This document shows, in pieces, positions 33,560 to 43,826 of a DNA stretch of 64,000 bases. The DNA comes from Solirubrobacter soli DSM 22325 (GTDB taxonomy: Bacteria > Actinomycetota > Thermoleophilia > Solirubrobacterales > Solirubrobacteraceae): contig NZ_KE384071.1 of the NCBI RefSeq assembly GCF_000423665.1, positions 466,690-530,689 on the forward strand. Reading direction: 5' to 3'. The number at the start of each line of letters is the position of its first letter. Position 1 is the first letter of the stretch. The translations under genes were made by a program, and so were the position numbers. Below the pieces are notes generated by a model. That model was not told the origin of the DNA. It made no database searches and saw only the letters and a program-made list of their open reading frames with translations.

Positions 33560-34498
33560 GTGGATGCCGTAGCCGGCCTGCTCGACGGTCCCCGCGCCCG
33601 CGGCGCGTTCCTGTTGCGCTCGACGATGGACCCGCCGTGGTCGCTGCGGATCGAGGACGAGGCGCCGCTGACGCTGGTCGCGATCGTCCGCGGCAGCGCG
33701 TGCATCGTGCCCGAGGGCGGCGAGACGGTGTGGCTTCGGGCGGGTGACGTGGCGATCGCGCGCGGCCCGGACCCGTACCTCGTCGCCGACGATCCCGCGA
33801 CCCGGCCGCAGGCGGTGATCCTCCCGGGCGGCGAATGCCGGACCCCGGACGGCCAGACGCTGAAGGTCATGGACTTCGTCGGCACCCGCAACTGGGGCAA
33901 CAGCCCGGACGGCGAGACCGTGATGCTGACCGGCACCTACCAGCTCGAGGGCGAGATCTCGGGGCGGCTGCTGCGGGCGCTCCCGCCGCTGATGGTGCTG
34001 GAGGCCAGCGCGTGGGAGACGCCGCTGATCGGCCTGCTCGCCGACGAGATCGTCAAGGACCAACCGGGCCAGGAGGCGGTACTGGACCGGCTGCTCGACC
34101 TGCTGCTGATCGCCGTCCTGCGCACCTGGTTCGCCCGCCCGGAGGCCGAGGCGCCGGGCTGGTATCGCGCCTACGCCGACCCGATCGTCGGGCCGGCGAT
34201 CAAGTCACTGCACGCGGACCCCGCCCACCAGTGGACGGTCGAGGAGCTCGCCCGCGGCGCCGGCGTCTCCCGCGCCGCGCTCGCCCGCCGCTTCAACGAC
34301 CTCGTGGGCGAGCCGCCGATGAGCTTCCTCACAGGCTGGCGGATCGCGCTCGCGGCGGACCTCCTGCTCGAGCCCGACGCCACGGTCGGCTCCGTCGCGG
34401 CGAAGGTCGGCTACGGCAGCCCGTTCGCCCTCTCGACGGCCTTCAAACGGCTGCGCGGCGTGAGCCCGAAGCAGTACCGCGTCACCGCGCTGGCATGA
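33560..34498 (+). CDS. AraC-family transcriptional regulator with cupin sensor
   Basis: A 312-residue protein from GTG 33560. Residues 1-190 form a cupin sensor of the AraC_binding_2/cupin_6 type (ACIVPEGGETVWLRAGDVAIARG). Residues about 205-312 carry two helix-turn-helix units: WTVEELARGAGVSRAALARRF and VGSVAAKVGYGSPFALSTAFK, ending with the RGVSPKQYR signature. Activator or repressor of the divergent NmrA-like gene is likely. Its stop overlaps the start of a secreted SGNH protein (ATGA). Confidence 0.92.
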   Translation: MDAVAGLLDGPRARGAFLLRSTMDPPWSLRIEDEAPLTLVAIVRGSACIVPEGGETVWLRAGDVAIARGPDPYLVADDPATRPQAVILPGGECRTPDGQTLKVMDFVGTRNWGNSPDGETVMLTGTYQLEGEISGRLLRALPPLMVLEASAWETPLIGLLADEIVKDQPGQEAVLDRLLDLLLIAVLRTWFARPEAEAPGWYRAYADPIVGPAIKSLHADPAHQWTVEELARGAGVSRAALARRFNDLVGEPPMSFLTGWRIALAADLLLEPDATVGSVAAKVGYGSPFALSTAFKRLRGVSPKQYRVTALA

Positions 34499-35439
34499 GG
34501 CTCGTGCTGGCCCTCGTGGGGCTCCTGCTCCTCGCCGGGCCCGCCCACGCCGCGCCGCGCTGCTTCGGCGCCGCGTCGCGCGACCCCGAGCACCGCTGCG
34601 TGAACCCGAAGCTGGCCAAGCTCGTCACGCCCACGCCCGACCAGGCGCTGTTGAACCCGAACTTCGCCTGCGTCCGGCACGCGGTGACCGAGCGGTTCGC
34701 ACCGTGCGAGTTCGGCTCCAAGGCGCCCGCGGCCACCGTCGCGCTGATCGGCGACAGCCACGCGCAGCACTGGCGCTCGGCGCTCGCGGTCGTCGCGAAG
34801 CGGCACAACTGGCGTGTCGAGGACGCGTCGGTGCCGCTGTGCATGTTCTCGACGGCGACGACCAGCGCCGAGGCGCCATTCGACACCTTCTGCCCCGCCT
34901 GGAACCAGGACGTCGTCGACTGGCTCGCGGCCAACCCGCAGATCAGCACGATCTTCGTCGCCGGCAAGACGCGCCAGTACGTCGAGCCCGCGCCCGGGCA
35001 GTCGAGCTACGCGGCGCGCGTCGAGGGCTACAAGGCCCGCTTCGCGGCGCTGGCGGACCGGACGCTGATCGTCATCCGCGACGACCCGGACGAACGGGTC
35101 ACGACCAAGGACTGCGTGCGACGCCGGATGGCGCGCCGCCAGACGCTCGTGCGCGCGTGCGGCGTCCCCCGGAGGACCGCGGTGACCGCCGACCCGGCGA
35201 TCGCCGCCGCCCGCGCCGTCGGGGCCCGGACGATCGACCTCACCGACCAGTTCTGCGGACCGAGCCGCTGCTACCCGGTGATCGGCGGCGCGCTCGTGCA
35301 CAAGGACGCCGACCACCTCACGCAGGTGTTCTCGCGGACGCTCGGCCCGTTCCTGGACCGCGCCTACCGCGACTTGACGATCAGCAGCACCCCGGCGCCC
35401 ACGGTCACGAGCGTCGACGTGACCGCCGGGTCGGAGTAG
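34495..35439 (+). CDS. Secreted SGNH-hydrolase-like protein
   Basis: A 314-residue product with a signal peptide (1-20). GDSHAQHW is block I of the SGNH fold as found in the C-terminal domain of membrane O-acyltransferases (OafA type), and DADHL supplies the C-terminal Asp/His pair. Several Cys suggest disulfides. A free-standing secreted version lacks the acyltransferase membrane domain, so it may transfer or remove acetyl groups on surface glycans; this is inference. It overlaps the AraC-type gene by 4 bp and the convergent methyltransferase gene by 76 bp. Confidence 0.78.
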   Translation: MRLVLALVGLLLLAGPAHAAPRCFGAASRDPEHRCVNPKLAKLVTPTPDQALLNPNFACVRHAVTERFAPCEFGSKAPAATVALIGDSHAQHWRSALAVVAKRHNWRVEDASVPLCMFSTATTSAEAPFDTFCPAWNQDVVDWLAANPQISTIFVAGKTRQYVEPAPGQSSYAARVEGYKARFAALADRTLIVIRDDPDERVTTKDCVRRRMARRQTLVRACGVPRRTAVTADPAIAAARAVGARTIDLTDQFCGPSRCYPVIGGALVHKDADHLTQVFSRTLGPFLDRAYRDLTISSTPAPTVTSVDVTAGSE

Positions 35440-35951
35440 ACGAGCTCGGAGAACTCGACCAGCTCCTTGGCGTGCGAGAGCGTGTTGTCGACGACGAGCA
35501 GGCCGTTCGGCCGCAGCGCGCGGATCAGGTCGGGCCAGTAGTCGACGTAGTGCGTCCGCTCCGCGTCGAGGAAGATCAGGTCGAAGGCGCCGTCGGCGAA
35601 GGAGCGCAGCGCCTCCGCGGCGTCCTGCGTGCGCAACTCGACGAACCCCGCCACGCCGGCCTCGGCGACGTTCGAGGTCGCCTGCGCCGTGCGCTCGGCC
35701 TCGATCTCGATCGACAGGACCGTGCCGCCGACGGCCTCGGCGGCGTCGCCGAGCCAGATCGTCGAGTAGCCGTTGGAGGTGCCGACCTCCAGCACGCGCG
35801 TGGCGTTCATCGAGCGCACGAGCACGCCGAGCAGCTCGGCGGTCTCGGGTTCGACGTTGCGCAGCCGCTGGAGGCGGTCCTCGCGCTGCTCGTCGTGCGC
35901 GCGCCCGTGCGCGTAGAGCTCGTCGAGGAAGGTCTGGCGCGTCTCGTCCAT
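35364..35951 (-). CDS. SAM-dependent O-methyltransferase (family 3 type)
   Basis: A 195-residue class I methyltransferase: motif I VLEVGTSNGYSTIWLG, acidic end of strand 2 LSIEIEAER, and FDLIFLDAERTHYVDYW with the metal-binding Asp, followed by LLVVDNTLSHA. This is the pattern of caffeoyl-CoA/catechol-type O-methyltransferases. It begins at the base where the aldo-keto reductase gene ends (TGATG). The 3' 76 bp are antisense to the SGNH gene. Substrate unknown. Confidence 0.88.
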   Translation of the reverse strand: MDETRQTFLDELYAHGRAHDEQREDRLQRLRNVEPETAELLGVLVRSMNATRVLEVGTSNGYSTIWLGDAAEAVGGTVLSIEIEAERTAQATSNVAEAGVAGFVELRTQDAAEALRSFADGAFDLIFLDAERTHYVDYWPDLIRALRPNGLLVVDNTLSHAKELVEFSELVYSDPAVTSTLVTVGAGVLLIVKSR

Positions 35952-36838
35952 CAGTCGGAAGCCTCGTCGAGTCGGGAGAGCTGGTCGGCGGAAAGTGTCA
36001 ACGAAACGCCCGCGAGGACGTCGGCCAGCTGCTCGGGGGTCCGTGCGCTGGCGATCGGCGACTCGACGCCGGGCTTGGCCAGCAGCCACGCGATCGCCAC
36101 CGCCGCGACCGGCACGCCGTGCTCGGCGGCGACCGCGTCGAGCGCGGCGAGCACCCGCTTCCCGCGCTCGTCGAGGTACCCCGAGGCGCGCTCGGCGCGC
36201 GGGCTGTCGCCGTTCTCAGCACCGCGGTACTTCCCGGTCAGGAAGCCGCTCGCCAGCGCGTAGTACGGCGCGACCTCCAGGCCGAACCGCGCGACGACCG
36301 GCGCGAACTCGGCCTCGTAGCCCTGGCGCTCGACGAGGTTGTAGTGCGGCTGCAGCCACTCGTAGCGCGCCAACCCCTCGCGCTCGGCGAGCTCCAGCGA
36401 CTCCGCGAGGCGCTCGCCGGTGGTGTTGGACATGGCGACGTGCAGGACCTTGCCCTCGCGCACCAGCGCGTCGAAGGCCCGCACGGTCTCCTCGACCGGC
36501 ACCGACCCGTCGTCCTTGTGGGCGTAGTAGAGGTCGATGCGGTCGGTCTGGAGCCGCTCCAGCGATCCGTCGACGCGGGACGCGATGTTGGCCGCCGAGA
36601 GCCCGCCCTCCGAACCCACCTTGGTCGCGATCACGAGCGCGTCCCGGTTCCCCCGCGCCGCCATCCACTCGCCGATGATCGTCTCGGAGATGCCCATGTT
36701 CGGGCGCATGTAGGTGTCGGCGGTGTCGATGAAGTTCCCGCCCGCCTCGACGTAGGCGTCGAGCACGGCGAAGGACGCGTCGCGGTCGGCGGTCCAACCG
36801 AAGACGTTGCCGCCGAGGCAGAGGCCAAAGACGTCCAT
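35951..36838 (-). CDS. Aldo/keto reductase
   Basis: A 295-residue TIM-barrel oxidoreductase. ATG 36838 is preferred because GGAGG lies 5 bases upstream on the minus strand. The tetrad residues are visible: Asp/Tyr in FIDTADTYM, Lys in VIATKVG, His in YYAHKDD; NADPH-site residues lie in ASARTPEQL. NADPH-dependent reduction of aldehydes or ketones is expected; substrate unknown. It is coupled to the methyltransferase gene downstream. Confidence 0.92.
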   Translation of the reverse strand: MDVFGLCLGGNVFGWTADRDASFAVLDAYVEAGGNFIDTADTYMRPNMGISETIIGEWMAARGNRDALVIATKVGSEGGLSAANIASRVDGSLERLQTDRIDLYYAHKDDGSVPVEETVRAFDALVREGKVLHVAMSNTTGERLAESLELAEREGLARYEWLQPHYNLVERQGYEAEFAPVVARFGLEVAPYYALASGFLTGKYRGAENGDSPRAERASGYLDERGKRVLAALDAVAAEHGVPVAAVAIAWLLAKPGVESPIASARTPEQLADVLAGVSLTLSADQLSRLDEASD

Positions 36839-36862
36839 GGAGGCCTCCACAGTACGAAACGA

Positions 36863-36889
36863 GAGAGGGCGCCCGGCGGGCGCCCTCTC
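36863..36889 (-). terminator. Strong hairpin terminator upstream of the aldo/keto reductase gene
   Basis: GAGAGGGCGCCC (36863-36874) and GGGCGCCCTCTC (36878-36889) form a perfect 12-bp stem with a GGC loop. It lies 5 bp past the stop of the 36895-37350 gene; on the minus strand a TCGTTTCG stretch follows. It should end that transcript before the aldo/keto reductase gene. Confidence 0.75.
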
Positions 36890-36894
36890 AGAAA

Positions 36895-37350
36895 TCAGGC
36901 CGCGGTGCCCGCTGGTGTGGGTGTGGAGGTCGTCGAGGTGTACTCGAACTCCTCCTCCGCGCCGAACAGCGCGTCCAGCACCTTCTTGCGCAGGCCCTCG
37001 GAGACGACGAGCGCGATCGCGCCACCGACGATGCCGAGCAGGATCAGCTTGCCGAACCCACCGCCGCCACCGCGGCGCTTCTGCACCTTCGGCGCCTCGT
37101 AGAGGCCGACCGAGACGTCGCGGACGCTGCCGGCGGTCTCGCGAATGTGCTTCTGCAGCTTCTTGTCGTCGAAGATCTGCTTGGTCGGGTTCTTGCCGTT
37201 GTTCAGGCGCCCGTAGGCATCGCGCGCGGACTCGAACGCGGACACGATGTTCTGCCGCAGCTCCTCGTCCTCGATCAGCCGCTGCACGTACGGGTTGGAG
37301 CGGGCCGACTGAGCCGCCTTCCCGGCCTTTTGCACCTTCTTGTTCGCCAT
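36895..37350 (-). CDS. Small membrane-anchored protein of unknown function
   Basis: A 151-residue protein from ATG 37350, with GAGGGAG just upstream. Residues 1-95 are helical and charged (MANKKVQKAGKAAQSARSNP onward); a Gly-run and one membrane segment follow at about 100-120 (LILLGIVGGAIALVV), then a short acidic, Thr-rich tail. It is not confidently assigned to a family; layout is reminiscent of YtxH-like stress proteins. It lies 22 bp downstream of lon in the same direction, so it may be co-expressed with that protease. Confidence 0.7.
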   Translation of the reverse strand: MANKKVQKAGKAAQSARSNPYVQRLIEDEELRQNIVSAFESARDAYGRLNNGKNPTKQIFDDKKLQKHIRETAGSVRDVSVGLYEAPKVQKRRGGGGGFGKLILLGIVGGAIALVVSEGLRKKVLDALFGAEEEFEYTSTTSTPTPAGTAA

Positions 37351-37372
37351 CGCTCCCTCGCTCAACTCGCTT

Positions 37373-39745
<2,373 letters not shown>

Positions 39746-39814
39746 CGGCGCCGATGCTACTCGGCCTTCTCGGACGACCGTCCGTTTGCGGGGGACGCCA
39801 CGTCATGCCGCGAG

Positions 39815-39820
39815 TACCTT
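39815..39820 (+). promoter_or_regulatory. -10 box of a leaderless promoter (secreted protein 39828)
   Basis: TACCTT followed by 7 bases and ATG at 39828; no ribosome-binding site. Confidence 0.6.
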
Positions 39821-39827
39821 CGGCTGG

Positions 39828-41054
39828 ATGCGCCTGCTGTTCGCGCTCATCGTCGTCGCCCTGGTCGCGCCCGCCACCGCTCACGCGCGTGACACGCTGC
39901 TGTGGGCCTGCCACGGGCCCGACGGGCGCGCGTTGCCGGGCGGCTACGACTCCGTGCGCTCGGCGGGCACGTTCGTCACGCCGACCTCGGGCGTGCCGTG
40001 CGCGACGCCGAGCGACACGGTGCGCGTCGGCTTCTCCAACCCGGCCCCGGCGGAGGGGAGCCTCGCCGCGCTGCGCCTGAACGCGCCGCCCGGCGTGCCG
40101 GTCACCGGTGTCTGGCTCGGGCGCGACGTGACCGGCCCGGGCTACTTCGCGCGCACGTCGACGATGGACCTCGAGACGCTCGACACCAACCAGACCCTCG
40201 GCGGAACGTTCACGCGTGCGGCGACCGGGTCCCGGGTGGAGCTCGGCATGCGCTGCGCGAGCGCCGGGTGCGACGCGAGCGGCGTGCTCGACTTCCGCTT
40301 CGCCGCCCTGGTGGTGCAGGACGCGACGAGCCCGACCTTCTCCGTCAGCGGCCTCCCTCCGTACGCCGCGGGGGTCAGCGAGGTGCTCCTGGACGCCCGC
40401 GACACCGGGCTCGGGCTGGCGAGCGCGAGCGCGACGCTCGCCGGCATCCCGCTGGCGTCGATCCCGCTCGGCGGGAGCCGGTGCACGGAGCTCTCGCCCG
40501 GCGACGCGACCGCCGACCTGCCGCTCGCGGAGGACTGCCCGGCGGCGCGCCGCATCTCCCTCGCCCTCGACAGCGCCCAGGTGCCGGACGGCACCCATCG
40601 GCTGGAGATCACGGTGACCGACGGGGCCGGGAACGCCACCGTGCAGGGGTTCGACCTGAAGGTCGTCAACCACCCGCCGATCACGGTCACGCCCACCCCC
40701 ACGCGCACCCCGGTGCCGACGGCGACGCCGACAGCCACGCCGGTGCCGAACACGGCCGTGGTGGGCGCGCTCGGGCGTTATAAGGCGGGCGCGGTCGCCG
40801 TCAACGCCAGTTGTCCGGCGCGCGCCGCGGCCGCCTGCGCGGTGAAGCTCACGCTGCGCGCCAAGGTCCCGCCGAGCAAGCGGACGGCGACGATCGCCCG
40901 CGCCCGCTCGACGGTCAAGCCGGGCGCGAAGGCGAAGCTGACGCTCAAGCTCTCCGCGGCGGCGCAGCGGGCGTTGAAGAAGCGGAGCTCGTTGCGGGCG
41001 ACGCTGACGCTCGCGGGCGCGAAGCCGGTGTCCGTGACGGTGCGGCGGGGATGA
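39828..41054 (+). CDS. Secreted beta-rich protein with Pro/Thr linker
   Basis: A 408-residue product with a signal peptide (1-20). Residues 21-180 form a domain with the opening DTLLWACHGPDGRALPGGYD and several Cys; residues about 180-285 look like an Ig/Big-like domain (VPDGTHRLEITVTDGAGN). A Thr/Pro linker (TPTPTRTPVPTATPT) leads to a Lys/Ala/Leu-rich C-terminal domain with two Cys that resembles the C-terminal domain of the four PKD-like proteins. Probably surface-exposed; function unknown. Its last 110 bp overlap the convergent siderophore ATPase gene. Confidence 0.82.
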   Translation: MRLLFALIVVALVAPATAHARDTLLWACHGPDGRALPGGYDSVRSAGTFVTPTSGVPCATPSDTVRVGFSNPAPAEGSLAALRLNAPPGVPVTGVWLGRDVTGPGYFARTSTMDLETLDTNQTLGGTFTRAATGSRVELGMRCASAGCDASGVLDFRFAALVVQDATSPTFSVSGLPPYAAGVSEVLLDARDTGLGLASASATLAGIPLASIPLGGSRCTELSPGDATADLPLAEDCPAARRISLALDSAQVPDGTHRLEITVTDGAGNATVQGFDLKVVNHPPITVTPTPTRTPVPTATPTATPVPNTAVVGALGRYKAGAVAVNASCPARAAAACAVKLTLRAKVPPSKRTATIARARSTVKPGAKAKLTLKLSAAAQRALKKRSSLRATLTLAGAKPVSVTVRRG

Positions 41055-41808
41055 TCAGCGGGGTCTGCGTCTCCGGGTCCTCGATCACCCGGCAGCGGAC
41101 CCCGAAGACGGCCTCGACGAGCTCGGCGTCGACGACGTCCGCGGGCGCGCCCCGGGCGACGACGCGGCCGTCGCGCATCGCGATCAGGTGGGTGGCGTAG
41201 CGGCATGCCTGGTTGAGGTCGTGCAGGACGGCGACCAGCGTGCGCCCGCTCGCGTGCAGCTGGGCGCACAGGTCGAGCACCTCGATCTGGTGCTGGAGGT
41301 CGAGGAACGTGGTCGGCTCGTCGAGCAGCAGCAATGGTGTGTCCTGCGCGAGCACCATCGCCAGCCACACCCGCTGGCGCTGGCCGCCGCTCAGCTCGTC
41401 GACCGGGCGGTCGGCGAGGTCGGCGACGCGGGTGGCCTGCATCGCCTGCTGGACGGCCTGCTCGTCCTCGCGCGACCATTGCCTGAGGAAGCTCTGGTGC
41501 GGGTGCCGGCCGCGGGCGACGAGGTCGACGACGCTGATCCCGTCCGGCGCGGTCGCGGACTGGGCGAGCAGCCCGAGGCGCCGCGCGACGTCCTTGCTCG
41601 GCTGTCTGGCGATCTCGCGGCCGTCGAGCAGCACCGCGCCCCGCTTCGGCTTGAGCATGCGGGCGAGTGCGCGGAGCAGGGTCGACTTGCCGCACGCGTT
41701 CGGCCCGACGATCGCCGTGAAGCCGCGGTCGGGGATCACGACGTCGAGCCCTTCGGCGACGACGCGCTTGTCGTAGGCGAGCGTCAGGTCGTGGGCGGTG
41801 AGCGTCAC
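40945..41808 (-). CDS. Iron-siderophore ABC transporter ATP-binding protein (FecE/FepC-like)
   Basis: A 287-residue ATPase. GTG 41808 is chosen: GGAGG lies 8 bases upstream and the codon overlaps the permease stop (GTGA). Walker A is GPNACGKST, signature LSGGQRQRVWLA, Walker B LLLLDEPTTFLD. Normal homologues end near the TPLIIPA position; here about 27 extra Ser/Ala/Pro/Arg residues follow before the first stop, coded on the antisense strand of the convergent secreted-protein gene. The core is intact, so activity is expected. Confidence 0.92.
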   Translation of the reverse strand: MTLTAHDLTLAYDKRVVAEGLDVVIPDRGFTAIVGPNACGKSTLLRALARMLKPKRGAVLLDGREIARQPSKDVARRLGLLAQSATAPDGISVVDLVARGRHPHQSFLRQWSREDEQAVQQAMQATRVADLADRPVDELSGGQRQRVWLAMVLAQDTPLLLLDEPTTFLDLQHQIEVLDLCAQLHASGRTLVAVLHDLNQACRYATHLIAMRDGRVVARGAPADVVDAELVEAVFGVRCRVIEDPETQTPLIIPAAPSRTPASRPRASASPATSSASSTPAAPPRRA

Positions 41809-42821
41809 GCGGAGCGCCTCCATTGGGCCGCGAGCAGCGAGACGAGGTAGACGCCGCCGACGGCGCCGGTGACGACGCCGACCGGGAGCGGCGTCCCGGG
41901 CACGAGCCGCTGGGCGACGAGGTCGGAGGCCTGCACGATCAGCGCGCCGGTCACCGCGGCGCCGATCAGCGACGGCTCGGCGGTGCGCAGGACGCGCTTG
42001 GCGATCTGCGGCGCGGCGAGCGCCACGAACGCGACCGGGCCGATCGCGGTCGTCGTCGCCGCCACGAGGCCGACCGCGAGCGCCACCAGCGCCGCGCGTG
42101 CACGCTCGACGGGCAGGCCGAGGCCGTGCGCCGCGTCGTCCCCGAGCTCGAGCGCCTTCAACGAGCGGGCCGCCGGCGCCGCCAGCGGCAGCAGCACGAC
42201 GCTCGCGATCAGCAGCGGTCGGACCTCCTCCCACGTGCGGCCGTTGAGCGACCCGAGCAGCCAGCGCGTCGCCTCCTGCGCCTCTTCGATGCGAGCGCGG
42301 GAGAGCATGAAGTCCGTCAGCGCGAGCATCAGCGCCGCCATCGCGATGCCGACGAGCACCAGCCGGAAGCTCGACAGGCGCCGGCTCTTGAAGGCGAGTC
42401 CATAGACGATCGCGGCGGTCACCAGCCCGCCCACGACCGCGCCGGCAGAGGCCTCGAGCCCGCCGCCGCCGACGATCGTGATCACGAACAGCGCGCCGGT
42501 CACGCAGCCGGCCTGGAAGCCGACGACGTCCGGCGAGCCGAGCGGGTTGCGGGTGATCGCCTGGAAGATCGCTCCGGAGATACCGAGCGCGGCGCCGCTG
42601 ACGAGCGCCGCGAGCACGCGCGGGAGCCGCAACTCGTTGACGATGAAGTCGGCGCCGGGCGGGCCGCCGCCGAGCAGCGTGTCGACCACCGCCGCGGGCG
42701 AGAGCGCGAAGTCGCCGGTGCCGATCGCGACGACCGCGAGGGCGCCGGCGGCGAGCGCCAAGGCCGCGGTGGCGACGACGCCGCGCGGGCGGACGCGGGC
42801 CGAGAACACGGCTGCCCTCAC
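41805..42821 (-). CDS. FecCD-family iron-siderophore permease
   Basis: A 338-residue membrane protein of the BtuC/FecCD group with eight to ten hydrophobic segments. Landmarks: LRLPRVLAALVSGAALGISG, FQAITRNPLGSPDVVG, the LRTAEPSLIGAAV region and the GVVTGAVGGVYLVSLL end. It pairs with the second permease to form the translocation pore for ferric siderophores. GTG start overlaps the stop of that second permease gene (GTGA). Confidence 0.93.
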   Translation of the reverse strand: MRAAVFSARVRPRGVVATAALALAAGALAVVAIGTGDFALSPAAVVDTLLGGGPPGADFIVNELRLPRVLAALVSGAALGISGAIFQAITRNPLGSPDVVGFQAGCVTGALFVITIVGGGGLEASAGAVVGGLVTAAIVYGLAFKSRRLSSFRLVLVGIAMAALMLALTDFMLSRARIEEAQEATRWLLGSLNGRTWEEVRPLLIASVVLLPLAAPAARSLKALELGDDAAHGLGLPVERARAALVALAVGLVAATTTAIGPVAFVALAAPQIAKRVLRTAEPSLIGAAVTGALIVQASDLVAQRLVPGTPLPVGVVTGAVGGVYLVSLLAAQWRRSA

Positions 42822-43803
42822 AGCTCGGCGATCCTCCTTCTGCGCACCACCGAGATGAAGATCGGGACGCCGACGAACGCCATCACGATCCCGGCCTGCA
42901 CCTCGCCGGGGCGGGCGAGCACGCGGCCGAGCGAGTCGGCGACGAGCATCAGGGTCGCGCCGAGCAGCGCGCTGTAGGCGAGGACCCAGCGCTGGTCGGT
43001 GCCGGCGATCGCGCGGGCGACGTGCGGGACGGTCAGGCCCACGAAGGCGATCGGGCCGGCCGCGGCGGTCGCCGCTCCCACCAGCAGCGTGATCGCCACC
43101 GCGCCGCCGATCCGGGTCCGGCCGGCGTGGGTGCCGAGCGCCCGCGCCTGGTCGTCGCCGAGCGCGAGCGCGTTCAAGGCCGCGCGAGGACGGCGGCGCC
43201 GACCGCGCCCAACGCCACGAACGGCAGCGCCACCGTGAGCTCGGTCGTCCCGCGCCCGCCGAGCGAGCCGACCGACCACTGGTTGTACTTCTGCAGTAGG
43301 TACGGGTCCGTCAGCGCCAGGCCGTAGACGAACGCGATCAGCGCGTAGGTGATCGCCGTCCCCGCCAGCGCGAGGCGGACCGGCGTGGCGCCGCCGCGGC
43401 CGGCGCTGCCGATCGCGTAGACGAGCACCGAGGCGAGCGCGGCGCCGAGGAAGCTGAACCACACGTAGCCCTCGGGCTGGGTGATGCCGAGCAGCCCGAT
43501 CGCGGTGACGACCGCGGCGCTGGCGCCCGCGTTGACGCCGAGGACGCCCGGGTCCGCGAGCGGGTTGCGGGTCAGCGCCTGCATCAACGCGCCCGCCAGC
43601 CCGAGCGCCGCGCCGACCAGCAGCCCGAGCGCGGTGCGCGGCACGCGGACGTCGGTCACGACCGTCGCGTCGCCGCCGTCGAGGTGGCCGAACAGCGCCT
43701 CCACCACGTCGCTGAACGGGATCGCTCGCGCCCCCACCGCCAGGCTCAACAGGATCGCGAAAGCGAGCGCCGCAAGCGCGGCGGGTACGGCAACAACGCG
43801 CAT
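42818..43803 (-). pseudogene. FecCD-family permease interrupted by a frameshift
   Basis: The N-terminal two-thirds (ATG 43803 to about 43177) encodes a normal FecCD permease up to GAVGAAVLARP, where a TGA at 43174-43176 stops it. The C-terminal third (from ALNALALGDDQARALG to the end at 42818) continues in another frame. One added base near 43177-43188, in a GC-alternating stretch, would restore about 329 codons. Either the gene is recently broken, or the sequence lost one base there. All other genes of the uptake locus look intact, which favours a sequencing error or a very recent mutation. Confidence 0.88.
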
Positions 43804-43817
43804 TAGGGTGCCCTAAT
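43802..43817. promoter_or_regulatory. Candidate iron-dependent regulator box in a divergent promoter
   Basis: ATTAGGG (43802-43808) and CCCTAAT (43811-43817) form a perfect palindrome around TG, between the permease and binding-protein genes. TTAGG and CCTAA halves are those of DtxR/IdeR iron boxes, although here they are closer together than in the 19-bp consensus. The site overlaps TAATCT (43814-43819), 7 bases before the binding-protein ATG, and minus-strand TAGATT (43815-43820), 11 bases before the permease ATG. Iron-repressed control of both arms is inferred. Confidence 0.6.
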
Positions 43818-43826
43818 CTAGCCGGT

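Noticed and set aside
43171..43190. Programmed ribosomal frameshift in the FecCD permease
   Set aside because: There is no slippery heptamer or following pseudoknot, and the family never uses one; a mutation or sequence error is simpler.
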